NCBI GenBank assembly: GCA_015345905.1
Contig: JADDTR010000008.1
Coordinates: 558,001 to 622,000, forward strand
Reading direction: 5' to 3'
DNA from: Aotearoamyces nothofagi
Taxonomy: Eukaryota > Ascomycota > Leotiomycetes > Leotiales > Tympanidaceae
Length of the DNA stretch: 64,000 nt
Each line of letters opens with the position of its first letter. The first letter of the stretch is position 1. A model generated the notes under the pieces. That model was not told the DNA's origin. It made no database searches and was given only the letters and a program-made list of their open reading frames with translations. A program made the translations under genes and the position numbers. Positions 17,560 through 27,843 of the stretch are shown one piece after another.

Positions 17560-17845
17560 TTAATTAATTATTTTAGTAGTTAATTTTAATTAAATTTAAT
17601 TGATTGTTAGTATACTGAAATAATTAATTGGCATTTTTTAAATACTTGGATTTCTAATATAAATAAGAGATATATATAATAGTTTATAAGATAATACAAG
17701 TAATATTAAGAGGTTATAAAGTAAATAAAGTATAAATAAAAACTATATAAATATCAATTATAAATAAAAACTAACTATATAATAAAAACCCAATATAAGA
17801 CTAAATATATATATATTATTCTTCTTCTTATTCTTCTTTTTCTAT

Positions 17846-18016
17846 AATTGTAATAGTTGTATAGATAGAGGAATCTAAGTAACAAAGTCTTTAATACTTA
17901 GAGAAGAAAGAGTATTCTAAGAGATAAAGGCCTCTTTAATACTTGGCTTAATAAGTCTATAGACTAGTTATATAATCTAAAGGTTATATATATAATAAGA
18001 TCAACTTATTATAATA
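17846..18016 (+). repeat. Left copy of the long inverted repeat
   Basis: Reads the same as the reverse complement of 24,768-24,980 over most of its length. Anchors are AATTGTAATAGTTGTATAGA at the outer side, AAAGGCCTCTTTAATACTT in the middle and AAGGTTATATATATAATAAG at the inner side. Most differences are C/T or G/A, as RIP leaves. It has one copy of the motif block that occurs three times on the right. Confidence 0.8.
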
Positions 18017-18270
18017 ACAGAGCTATCTAGCTTTAATATATTCTTAATTTTCCAACTCTTTAATAATATAGTCTTTTAACCCCTTTAAGATCTAAGTTAT
18101 TTCTATTTTCTAGTAATATATAATCTAACCAAGCTTACCAAGCTAAGTATTCAAAAGACCTTATCTCTTAGAATTAGACTGGCTAGACTAGACTATAAAT
18201 AAACAGTCTAGACTGAACTGAACTATAAAAAGTAGTCCAGTCTAGTCTTTAAATACCTCGATTTTTAAAT

Positions 18271-18480
18271 AGTCTATATTATAGTCCTTGAGACCAGATT
18301 AGTATTTATAGTCTAGTTTGGTCTAGACTACTTTGAAAAACAGTCTATATTATAGTTCTTGAGACTGGACTAGTATTTATAGTCTAGTTTAGTCTAGACT
18401 ACTTTGAAAAACAGTCTATATTATATAGCTCGAGACTGAATTGTAAATAATAGTCTAGTCTAGTTCAGTTCAGTCTAGAC
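18271..18480. repeat. 71-bp tandem repeat built of GTCTAG motifs
   Basis: Two full 71-bp units (18,271-18,341 and 18,342-18,412) and a diverged third (18,413-18,480). Each starts AGTCTATATTATAG and contains AGTCTAGTTTRGTCTAGACT. A related but less regular array of GTCTAG/GTCCAG motifs lies at about 23,760-24,050. Confidence 0.8.
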
Positions 18481-18490
18481 TATTTATTGG

Positions 18491-18604
18491 TTATATAGAC
18501 AGTAATACTTTATAGTAATACTAGAAGCTTCAATTATATTGCTTGAGTTATATAGACAGTAATACTTAATAGTAATACTGTTTGATTTCAATTATATTTA
18601 AAAT
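18491..18604. repeat. 57-bp tandem duplication with AGTAATACT motifs
   Basis: Two copies of a 57-bp unit, each starting TTATATAGACAGTAATACTT and carrying two AGTAATACT boxes. The box recurs elsewhere in the AT block (near 22,374, 22,800, 23,585 and 23,670), sometimes as AGTAACACT. Confidence 0.65.
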
Positions 18605-18924
18605 TGCAATTCTATATCTTAGACTTCTAAACTATTAGACTTCTAAACTCTTCTTTACTAAGTTGTCTAGCTCTTTATAGAATTTAATTTATCTGTACTT
18701 TGATTATTATCTAATGTCCTCTTTTGTCTTAGCTTTAGTATTGATATTCTTATCCTCTATATTTGTTATAATACTTGCTATATAAGAAGTAAGTCTAATA
18801 TATCTACCTTGTTCTCTAATATCTCTACTTCTACTATAATATCCCTTTCTCTCTTCTCAATTGACTTATTAATATCCTTTATACTATATCGATAATCAAT
18901 ATTGCTCTATTCTCTAGATATCTT

Positions 18925-20640
18925 CTATTTAAATCTATTGAAGTACTCAACTATTATAGATTTAATAACTATATTAGAATTTATCTAAGCTCTATAATAT
19001 TTATATAGGTTTTATACAATATTAAATATTCTTTCAACTCTAAAGTCAACAGCTTTTATAAATAATTGTTAGCTCTTTATATTACTATTTAGTATTACTA
19101 TTTATATACCTAGAATAGTAAGAATATTATAAGCTATCTATATAATAGAAGGATAAGAACTCTCTAGTCCCTTCTATATAGCTAAGACTGAAGTTTTAGT
19201 ATCTATAGAATGAAGAAGTAAAAGTAGATATTGTTCTGCTTTATTCTTCAGTATAGAGTTTGATATTAAAGACCTTATACTAGACATTTGTTATTGATAT
19301 CTAAAAATCAAGTTGAGGGTTCTTATTATACTTGGAACTATAAAATCTATATCAATAGTAAGGTTGTCAGATATAGTATCTTTATAATTGTCTCTTTAAT
19401 ACTTTAGAAATATCTATTTATATTTCACTCTAAATATAGGACTCTATTGAAACTGAGCAAAGATATCTAGCTTTTATAAGGGATCTAGAATTATAGTAAG
19501 AGTATATTAGTCCTTAGCTTTACTACTAGTATTTAAATAATATACTAAAAGTTTCTAGAGTTCTATCTCTATTGTAGTAATAAACTCAATAATCTAGAGG
19601 TCTTAAAATAAATTCTTGATCTCTAGCTTAGTCCAAAGCTACTCAAGATAGATAAATAGCTTATTATAGACATTCTAGATATAGTTGACAGTAGTATTCT
19701 TTGTAGTTCTAAGAAGTATTGTAAATTCAGCAAAAGGTTGAAGGAGAACAATAAGATATTATAGCTTCTTCTAGTCTATATTTGTCAAGTTGAAATAGTT
19801 AAATATTAGCTCCTTTTCTATCTGAGTCTCCAACTAGCTTTTTAATAGAATCCAAAGATATATTATATAAAGAATTATATTGTATATAGAGTTCTATTAT
19901 ATATCAATATCAATCTTTATATATAAGAGTCATTTAGATTCAATCTCTAACTGTTTGAGTAATAAAAGCTCTATTCTTTTACTCAATTGACTAGTAAGCT
20001 TATTTAAACTATATATCTTCAAAAAGTAAATCGATTAGTATTACTATTAGATATTACTATAGATAGAGTATTATAACTTTTAGAGTTCTATATTTACCTT
20101 TTAGATTATAGCAACTATACTACTATCCTCTTCAACATCGAGTTCAATTCTATTGTCTTTGTCTCTATTCTCCTTGTTTATATTTTCTTCTAGCTTTATA
20201 TAAAATAATATTATTATAGCTTTTACAACTAGCTATATAATATATACTATATATAGTATTGTTGTTACTTAGACCTTCTACTCTATATTATCTAATATTA
20301 ACTTTAACTCTCTTCTTATAGTACTATTATTATATATATTGTCTATAGTTATATAAAATATTCAGTCGATCAAATAGAATTTCTCAATAATAGTATAGAC
20401 TATATCTACTATATATCTTTCTATATATATATCTTTGATATATTTAAATCCAATAAGAATCTATATAGATCAATAACTCTAAGTCTAGAAAGGAGCTACT
20501 TATTACTTCTCTCTACTTCTAATCCTTTATAATATAATAATCTAGAATAGCTACAAATAATTGTCTAAAAGGACTTTGCTAGCTATTAAGAGCTAGAGAT
20601 ATCTTACTAATCAAAGGTAGATCAATTAACAGTTTATCTA
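18925..20640 (-). pseudogene. hAT-superfamily transposase relic
   Basis: Conceptual minus-strand reading, with many stops, matches hAT transposases in the right order. Near 20,570-20,620 it reads ISLALNS then QSPFRQLFVAI, the region around a catalytic Asp where family members have LTxDxWTS. Near 20,350 it reads VYTIIEKFYLID then ITIDN, where relatives have a TTDNA block. Near 19,640-19,720 is VYNKLFIYLE. Near 19,460-19,512 is YTLTIILDPL then KLDIF, the conserved ATILDP block. Near 19,150-19,180 is KGLESSYPSI, and near 19,024-19,050 is FRVERIFNIV, corresponding to the hATC dimerisation domain (SADVERVFS). The C-terminus lies at about 18,925. The N-terminal BED finger was not found. The stop pattern fits RIP of TGG, CAG and CAA codons, so the copy is dead. 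No 8-bp target duplication was identified. Confidence 0.75.
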
Positions 20641-23600
20641 TAACTCTTTTATACTGTTTGTCTAGAATTGAATAAACAGTTATACAATCTAGAATCTTGA
20701 TATTAAATCTGAATATTATAAATGTCTTATATAGCTCTTTATTCTCAATGATTTAGAATAGAAAGCTTATAGATATAATTATAATATATAGTTGTTCTTA
20801 CTAACTATTAGTTGAAAATAGCAATATTGAGTTCTATTAAGTTATATAGTATTACTGTTCAATATTACTATTCGACTATTAAAGTAAATATATCTATATA
20901 GATATAATATTTACTAGATCAATCTATATCTATATAGAAGTTCCAACTATATATCTTTCTAAATAATAAATAAATATAGAAGTACTACTACTATATTACT
21001 TAGACTAAAGATAAGAATAAACCTTTCAATACAATCGATATACTACTTTAGTACTTTTAGTCTTGATTTTAATAGTCTAATAGAAGGAAGACTAAGCTTA
21101 GAACTTCTTAGACTTTGTTTATATAATCTTAGTAAATTCACTTTTAAAGGGCTCTTTCTAGACCTTCTCTAACTACTATATATACTATTCTTACTCTTTA
21201 TTAAATATCTATATTATACAATATAAGTTTAGTATTTTTATAAAGTCTAGTATTTCTCTTTGACTTAAAAGGTTAAAAGAGCTATTAATATTGATATCAA
21301 TGTTAAGAAGTAATATTATAGACATTGAGTCTTAAGATAGAAGTTAAGATATAATAAAGAGAAGTATTAAGATCTATATAATAGTTGATATAGTTTAGTA
21401 AAACCAATCTATAGTAATAGTCTATAGTAATATTTAGATACTTGGATTTATAAAAGATTTTAAACAAGGTATATAGACCTATAAGAATACAACCAATCTA
21501 TAACAAATTATAATATACAACTTAAATTAATCTATCTATCTACTTATTATCAACAATAAAGTCCTTTATCTTCTTATTATTGTTGTTTTTATTGTTGTTA
21601 TTATTATTGCTAATAATAACCTCGATATTATTATCTTTATCTTTATTATTATCTTTATTCTTCTTATTATTCTTATCTTTATTCTCTTTATTATCTTCTT
21701 TAGTAAGATTACTAAAGAAGTAGCAAATGTCTTTAGGATTGTTTACTTTCTTAGCAAAAGCCTTCAGTTCAGCTTTAGTTATATTTAGAACAATATCTAT
21801 ACTACTAGTAATGATAGTATATTCTCAGTATTCAATTATCAGCTTTATATTTCTTATAAAGGCCCTGGTAATAGTACTCTCTACTTTATCTATCTTATCC
21901 TTCTTCTGCTTTCCTTTCTATTTATATTTAATATTAATATTATACTCTAGAAAGGAAAGACAATTTAACTAACCTTTTTAGACAGGTTCTTAAGTATCTA
22001 CTTATTTGCCTCCTTGTTAATTTCAGCAATTGCTTCTGCCTTAGTATCTATAATTGCTGTCAGTTTAGATTGATAGTCTAGGCTAAGCTCAATATAGTAA
22101 GCTATTAGCTTAGCTTTAGTAGTATCTAGCTTAGCCTTCTACTAGATAGTAGATAGCTTAGACTAATTAGCCTTTTTAGTCTAGGCTTTACAATAGCAAT
22201 TATAAGTCTATATATTAATATTAGTATTATATTTAGTAACAAGTAGAGAAAATCTATTGACTTATCTAATAATCAACAGTTAGTACTTTAGCAATAAGAG
22301 TACAACTATCTTTTTATACTATAGTATAGTAGTTATTAAAAGAGATAGCTATATTGTTAGAATCAAGAATTAGATATAATAGTATTACTATAGAGTATTA
22401 CTATAAGTTATAAAGAAAAAAGAGAAGGAAGCTCTATTTACAAGGTAACTTAAGTCGATTCTTAAAGAAGGTAAAAAGAGAGAAATCAAGAAGAGGAATT
22501 GACTCTTATATATCCTTGACTTAATATAGAGATTACTACTATTCTTTATTGTCAATAGATAGAGGCTTTCTTTATTGTTAATAGATAGAAGCTTTCTTTA
22601 TTATTAATAGTATACAGCTTAGTATTATAAAACCTTTTCTTTATTTGATTACTATCTAAAATAAGCAATTTACTAAAAGGAAGTAATAGCTGTCTAAAAC
22701 AGTAAATTGCTTTTTCTCATCTATAAAGAGAGCCTTCTCTTCTACTTCTACTCTCTCCTTCTTTTTCTTCAAGACTCTTCTCTTCTACTAAAGTAAGTAT
22801 AGTAATATATAATAGTAATACAAAGTGTCTAGATTTTAGCTGATCTGATAGTATTACAATTTACAATACCTTAGATGAAAAAGTCATCTAAGAAGATCAG
22901 CCTTTAAGACCAAGGTAAGTATACCCTCCTTCTTCTCTCTATTACTTTAGACTATTAATCTTATATTATATACATTTATACTACTTTATATATCTCTTTG
23001 TATACTAAGACAATTACAAACTGTTAATAGTATAATATTACCAAGGCTGTATAGGATTGAATCTATAAAGCCGACAAGTTCTATCTCTATCTAAAGCCTT
23101 CTAGAGTCTTAGACAACCTTTACTCTATAAAGGCAGATAGTAAGTAATCTTCTGTCTAATATATATAGTTACTAATTAAGAATAGCCTATATCCTACTTG
23201 AAATCAAATACTACCAAAAGGAGGTTAAGTTCCTTCTACTAAAATTAGTATTCTAGTATCTAGTTTATAAAATCATCTAGAATATAAGAATAGACAGCAG
23301 TCTATAGTACTAGTCCTCTACTATTCTAACACTCTAGAAGGCTAGTAAGATATACTTGACCTTGTTCTTTAAGAGTAAGTTGAATCTCCCTACTAATTAA
23401 TAATGAAATAACTAATGAATTCTAGCTTCCAATATATATACAATCTATACTAAATATATCACTATCCAGAGTAAGGATATATAGCTGGTAAAGTGGTTTT
23501 GTACCTCTGTAGTAGTCTAAGAGGTCTACAATTTGTAAATAAAAAAAATTTAACTGTAATCCTGCTTTTGTAGTTATTAGTATAACAGTAACAGTGAATA

Positions 23601-24767
23601 GTAATACAATGACATCTGGAATTGTAGATATATTATCGTGCCTTTAAAATTCCTATATTTTCCAAATAGTAACACTCAACAGTAATACAATAATATGTAA
23701 AATCTTAAACTATTCCGATTTTAATATAAATAATCTAATAATACATTTAATCATTATAGACCGTTTCTTAGACTGGACTGTTTTGCTCTGGACCGAACTA
23801 GACCATTTTAAAACAGTTCAGTTTAGTCTAGAGATTTCTAGACCAAACTATTTTGAAACAGTCTAGTCTAGTCTTACTATCTAAATAGTCTACAATATTA
23901 TAACCTAGACTAGACTATTAATATCAATCTAGTCCTAGACTAGACTATTCTAAAATAGTCCAGTCTAGTTTCAGAAGAAACAGTCCAGTCTATAAAACGG
24001 TCTATAAATTACTCTTGAGACTAGACTAAACTAGACTATTGGCTAGTCTATAAAAGAGACAAGGTCAATATACTGTTTAGCTAGCTAGTTAAAGATTGCT
24101 TATCTATAAAAGGAGTAAAGTTAGTACAAATATATCTATATTATATAGTAGGCTCTATTGTTATTACAAAGGTAGTTTATAACTGTACTTGTCTTAGATA
24201 GCTGTATATAGATATTGATAGAAAGTTTATATCAGTTGATCTATTAAAGAGTAAAGCAGAAGTAGAGGAAGATAAATAGAACTATATATTAAACATCGAA
24301 GTAACTATATTGATCAAGATTGTCTAGACTATAGCTCTAATAGTATATAACTGAGAATATACTATTTGTTATAGTCAATACAACTTGAAGAGATTTGTAG
24401 TTTAGATATAATAGTATCTCTACTACTAGTATTACAAGTAGTACAGTTGCCTTTATAATATTCTACTAGCACTCTTTTAGTTCTAGTCTAAAAAGCCTTA
24501 TATATAGTCAAAGGCATTGTTTAATATTATAGCAGAAGTTATATATCAAATAAAGAATACCATTGGAGATAATATACTAGACTAATTCTATAGAGAAACT
24601 ATAGAGGTATAGTAGTACAATTAGAGATCTTTTCCAGTTCAGTTATTTTATATCATTTTCTTTATTATCCTAATACAAAAGCTACAATACTTAAATAAAG
24701 TATATAAATATCAATAAATCTATTAACTGGAAACCTATTCTTATAGTCGAGAATTCAGGAGGAGGAG

Positions 24768-24980
24768 TATACTATAATAAGTTGTCCTTATTATATATAT
24801 AACCTTCAGGTTATATAACCAACTCGAGGTTATATAATCTACTAGCTGGTTATATAACCAGTCTAAAGGCTTACTGAGCTAAGTATTAAAGAGGCCTTTG
24901 TCTCTTTAAATACTCTTTCCTCTCTAAGTATCAAAGACCTTGTTACTTAGGTTTCTCTGTCTATACAACTATTACAATTG
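24768..24980 (-). repeat. Right copy of the long inverted repeat, with palindromic iterons
   Basis: Inverted partner of 17,846-18,016. It is about 40 bp longer because the 12-bp palindrome GGTTATATAACC is repeated at 24,809-24,820, 24,828-24,839 (one changed base) and 24,848-24,859, about 19.5 bp apart. The better-preserved bases here are closer to the ancestral sequence than the left copy. Confidence 0.8.
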
Positions 24981-25019
24981 AAAGGATTGGAAGCATTTGT
25001 CGATACCAGTGTTGTAGCC

Positions 25020-25462
25020 TTCTTTCTTAGCAGCATTATAAGTTCTAGCCCTCCTTGTAATTATATAAGGATAATAGACTAGTAATCTAGTGACAGTTGA
25101 CCTTCTGGATAAGAAGAATTAGAATATAAGAGCATGCTGGCCAAGGATCACTAAATATATATATAAACTGATTCTTAAGGAATCAGAAAGCTTTAGGAGC
25201 TCAGGGCTCCTAAATACCTCTCTTTTAGACGAGGTACTATTGCAGTAGTACTACAGTCGGAGCTCGGAGCTATAGCTCCGAGCAATATATATATTAGTTA
25301 TATAGTCGGAGATCGGGGCAATAGCTTCGACCGATTATATATATTAGTTATATACCTTCCTTATATAAATGTCTATATAGACTATACCTTAAATCTCCTA
25401 TAGTAAAAAATTGGTATTACAGTATAATACTAGAGAACTAGTATTAGGGTGTTACTTAGACA
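25020..25462 (-). mobile_element. Possible LTR (fossil) of an LTR retrotransposon
   Basis: On the minus strand this segment starts TGTCTAAG and ends CTACAACA, the TG...CA form of an LTR. It is followed at once by TGGTATCGACAAATGC, which resembles a tRNA primer-binding site. It contains two 49-bp direct repeats (from 25,255 and 25,304), a perfect 22-bp palindrome at 25,262-25,283 and a TATATAAGG box. I could not find a matching second LTR. It may be a solo or partial LTR, or an unrelated transposon end. Very old and degraded. Confidence 0.3.
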
Positions 25463-25489
25463 AATTAGGTGGATTTGGGTATATATACC

Positions 25490-25587
25490 TCCTTCGAATT
25501 TCATGCACCCGATAACCCCATTTTTTGTATAGGCCTTGGCGCGGATCATGCATGATCCGCTAGGTTATAGAGATAGATCCTTCGAAT
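25490..25587. repeat. 10-bp direct repeats around a segment with a 20-bp palindrome
   Basis: TCCTTCGAAT occurs at 25,490-25,499 and again at 25,578-25,587. Between them lies a perfect 20-bp palindrome at 25,541-25,560 (half-site GCGGATCATG) with moderate G+C. The arrangement resembles a tiny insertion with a target-site duplication or the end of a transposon. Confidence 0.55.
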
Positions 25588-25854
25588 ATGCCTACATACA
25601 ACGTCTACACTTGAAGCCGCAAATCATAAGTTGTACTGATATGTCGTGACTTCTGCCACTTGACAAGATTTCCGGACGTTCGTATGTAGAGGATCGTGTG
25701 TGCTAGGTGCTCGTCACTGGGTGGCGAAGTCCGCTCACTGGTGAAGGCATTTTGCAATACCTTGACGCAGTAGATCGGCCAAATAGTCGCACGATGCTCA
25801 CGAAGCTGTGCATAGACGCGAAGCGGTGTCAAACAACCATCAACTTATATGTGC

Positions 25855-27843
25855 TCAGTCCTCCGATCGCTTCTTGGATCTCTTTGGACGATTCGTCCCC
25901 TCGCACCCAGACTTCGAAATCCCTCGAGGCTTCGCGCCCTTGGCTGCTATTGACTTCTTGGGTAGTGCGCAGTTGCGAAGGCCTGAGGAATCTGGCTTGC
26001 TTGCATTTGAAGGATTGTGCACCGGGGGTGCGAACATGCCAAATTGGGGCGGTTCATGAGCGAGTCTTCGGCTTGCTCGTTGTCCTTTGTTGTGGGGCTT
26101 TGAATGCAGACCTCGGTCGTGGATATCCTGGATTGCATCGGAAGCTCTCTTCTTGTATACCTTGGGTTGTCTTTTGCGTGTCTTCCATACGACTTGTGCA
26201 GTGCTCTCGTCGGGCTTGTCCACCACATCGGAAACTCTGGCTCGTTTCGACCGACGATTAGCGATTGAGGCTTGGGCAAGTGTCGGTGAGGTTCGTCGGG
26301 ATCGGGTGCCTCGGTTGGCAACGCTTTTGCTCTGTGCCGTGTTCTTTGTTATTTTTCCGCCACGGGTCTTGCGAGAGGTGTTCTTTGTTGCCCGAGGTGT
26401 TGGCGCTTGCAGTCGCGATGCTTTCTCAGGAGCTGAAGCATCGGCTGTGGCGTCTGCCCCCGCTTCCTGTTCGTGTTGGCTGGAGACGCGGGCGTGGATA
26501 TTCCGGCGCCAGGCATCGCGTGCGTCCTTTTCTTCTTGGGTCTGTTGACCGAGAGGACCGGATCCGCTTGGTGGCAGCTCTCCGTAGATACGAAGCCTGG
26601 CAGCGCGTTCCTTCTGGAGCCAGGCATCGTATATGCCTCTTTCCTCTTGGGTGATCGGTGGACCGATAAGACTAGGTCCCCTTGGTGGAGGGTTTTTCTG
26701 TCGCCATTCCCGGACTGCAGCGTCGGCGCGATCTGCGGCCTCGATTTGCTCTTGCGTCCAACCCTTGCCTCGAAGATCGAGATCCCTCATCCGACGTTCG
26801 TACTTCGCCTTTTCAACAGCGTACTTGTCAGGATCCCCCCACTTGAGATCATTCATAGCCGCCCGCTCTGCACGGGCTCTTCTGTCGCGTTCCTGGTCCT
26901 CACGTCGCGATTTGATCCCGTCTGCGATACTGACTCTCTCTTCTTCATACTGCGCCTCAGACATGCGCGATCGAACTGCGTCCCACTCCAACTGTTCCCA
27001 TCGCCATCCCCACCGTCCATCCGGCCCCAGTGGCCCGTCCATCGCTTGACGGCGAGCGTCAGTAGGGGTAGGGGGGTACGTGCTGAACCCGCTGCCGTCG
27101 CTATGCTCGCTGCTGCTGGACGGTGAGGATACCATGTCACCGCCAGTCTCGACCGATGGCAGAATGTTCGAGGGATCGGCGGGCCATGCCATGATCTCGT
27201 GCCACGTCTTCCCTTTGGCCAGCATCCCTTCGTCCCTTTCAAGTTCCATCTCCCTCACAATTCGCTCGCGTTTGATGATTTTCGAGGATATTCCCCCCTG
27301 TTCTTCATCTTCTCGTTCTTCCCGTTCCAAGACCTGCCGTTGCGCGTACCAGGCTTCGCCGTAATGCATTCGAGCCCAAGCTATGAGTTCTTGCCATGTC
27401 TTGCCTCTTTTCAGACTGTCATTGTTGTCGATATCGTCGGGTGGTGGGGATGCATTATCGCTATCAGTCTCGTCCAATGGAACGAAACGGTCCGGTATGT
27501 ATTTAACCCCCAATGCTGCTTTCTTCTCTCTCTCATGCTCCCTTCTCTTTCTTCGCTCAATTCTCGACATTTCTTGTTGCATGTTGTAATATTTGAGAGG
27601 GTCTTTCAAGTGATCTTTCTCGCGTCGTCGAGCTTCACGTACCTCAAGGTAACGCTCCCCGAAATGTTTCCGAGCCCAACCTATGAATTCCTCTTCTTCA
27701 CGGGGTGTTGGCGTCCATGACTTGTATCTTTGGGGTCGCCCCGTCTCAGTATTGTCGGGTAGTAGAGGTGCAGGCTCGCCGTCCGCCTCAACCGATGGTA
27801 GGACTTTCGAGGTGTCGCGCGGTGCTCGCTTTTTCGGAGCCAT
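25855..27843 (-). CDS. Orphan basic, coiled-coil-rich repeat protein, 662 residues
   Basis: I recognise no known family. A single exon starts at MAPKKRAPRDTSK (27,843); the frame is open upstream to 28,017, but the 58 extra residues look like translated leader. The N-terminal third carries three degenerate copies of a Trp motif: YKSWTPTPREEEEFIGWARK with HFGERY, KTWQELIAWARMHYGEAWYA, and KTWHEIMAW. The phrase LPSVE occurs twice, before copy 1 and after copy 3, hinting at an internal duplication. The middle is Arg/Glu/Asp-rich helix with coiled-coil character. The C-terminal 170 residues are strongly basic (RRSKRARV, KTRKRQPKVYKK, RPKRSKKRSED) and suggest a nuclear or nucleic-acid-binding protein. 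G+C is normal and the frame is intact although AT-rich relics lie on both sides. It could be a real lineage-specific gene or cargo of an element. Confidence 0.7.
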   Translation of the reverse strand: MAPKKRAPRDTSKVLPSVEADGEPAPLLPDNTETGRPQRYKSWTPTPREEEEFIGWARKHFGERYLEVREARRREKDHLKDPLKYYNMQQEMSRIERRKRREHEREKKAALGVKYIPDRFVPLDETDSDNASPPPDDIDNNDSLKRGKTWQELIAWARMHYGEAWYAQRQVLEREEREDEEQGGISSKIIKRERIVREMELERDEGMLAKGKTWHEIMAWPADPSNILPSVETGGDMVSSPSSSSEHSDGSGFSTYPPTPTDARRQAMDGPLGPDGRWGWRWEQLEWDAVRSRMSEAQYEEERVSIADGIKSRREDQERDRRARAERAAMNDLKWGDPDKYAVEKAKYERRMRDLDLRGKGWTQEQIEAADRADAAVREWRQKNPPPRGPSLIGPPITQEERGIYDAWLQKERAARLRIYGELPPSGSGPLGQQTQEEKDARDAWRRNIHARVSSQHEQEAGADATADASAPEKASRLQAPTPRATKNTSRKTRGGKITKNTAQSKSVANRGTRSRRTSPTLAQASIANRRSKRARVSDVVDKPDESTAQVVWKTRKRQPKVYKKRASDAIQDIHDRGLHSKPHNKGQRASRRLAHEPPQFGMFAPPVHNPSNASKPDSSGLRNCALPKKSIAAKGAKPRGISKSGCEGTNRPKRSKKRSED

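Larger units (their letters stand above)
17560..25470. mobile_element. AT-rich, RIP-degraded transposon block
   Basis: About 7.9 kb with A+T and TpA dominance quite unlike the flanks and almost no open frame above 60 codons. This fits RIP, which turns CpA into TpA in repeated DNA of Pezizomycotina. Parts I can name: long inverted repeats at 17,846-18,016 and 24,768-24,980; GTCTAG-motif arrays at about 18,175-18,480 and 23,760-24,050; tandem repeats at 18,271-18,604; and a decayed hAT transposase on the minus strand. Between 20,700 and 23,700 I see an Asn/Lys-rich relic on the minus strand (about 21,545-21,760) but no family. The right edge overlaps an LTR-like segment. More than one element may be nested here. 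Confidence 0.85.

Noticed and set aside
21727-21972. 81-codon plus-strand frame in the AT-rich block
   Set aside because: Leu/Ile/Ser-only composition from A+T-rich DNA; shadow of an Asn/Lys-rich minus-strand relic.
17560-25470. A CRISPR-like or satellite array in the AT block
   Set aside because: Repeats are degenerate, unevenly spaced and fit transposon subterminal repeats; CRISPR does not occur in fungi.
25707-27720. Several plus-strand frames of 80-217 codons opposite the orphan gene
   Set aside because: Antisense shadows of a longer frame with clear codon structure on the minus strand.
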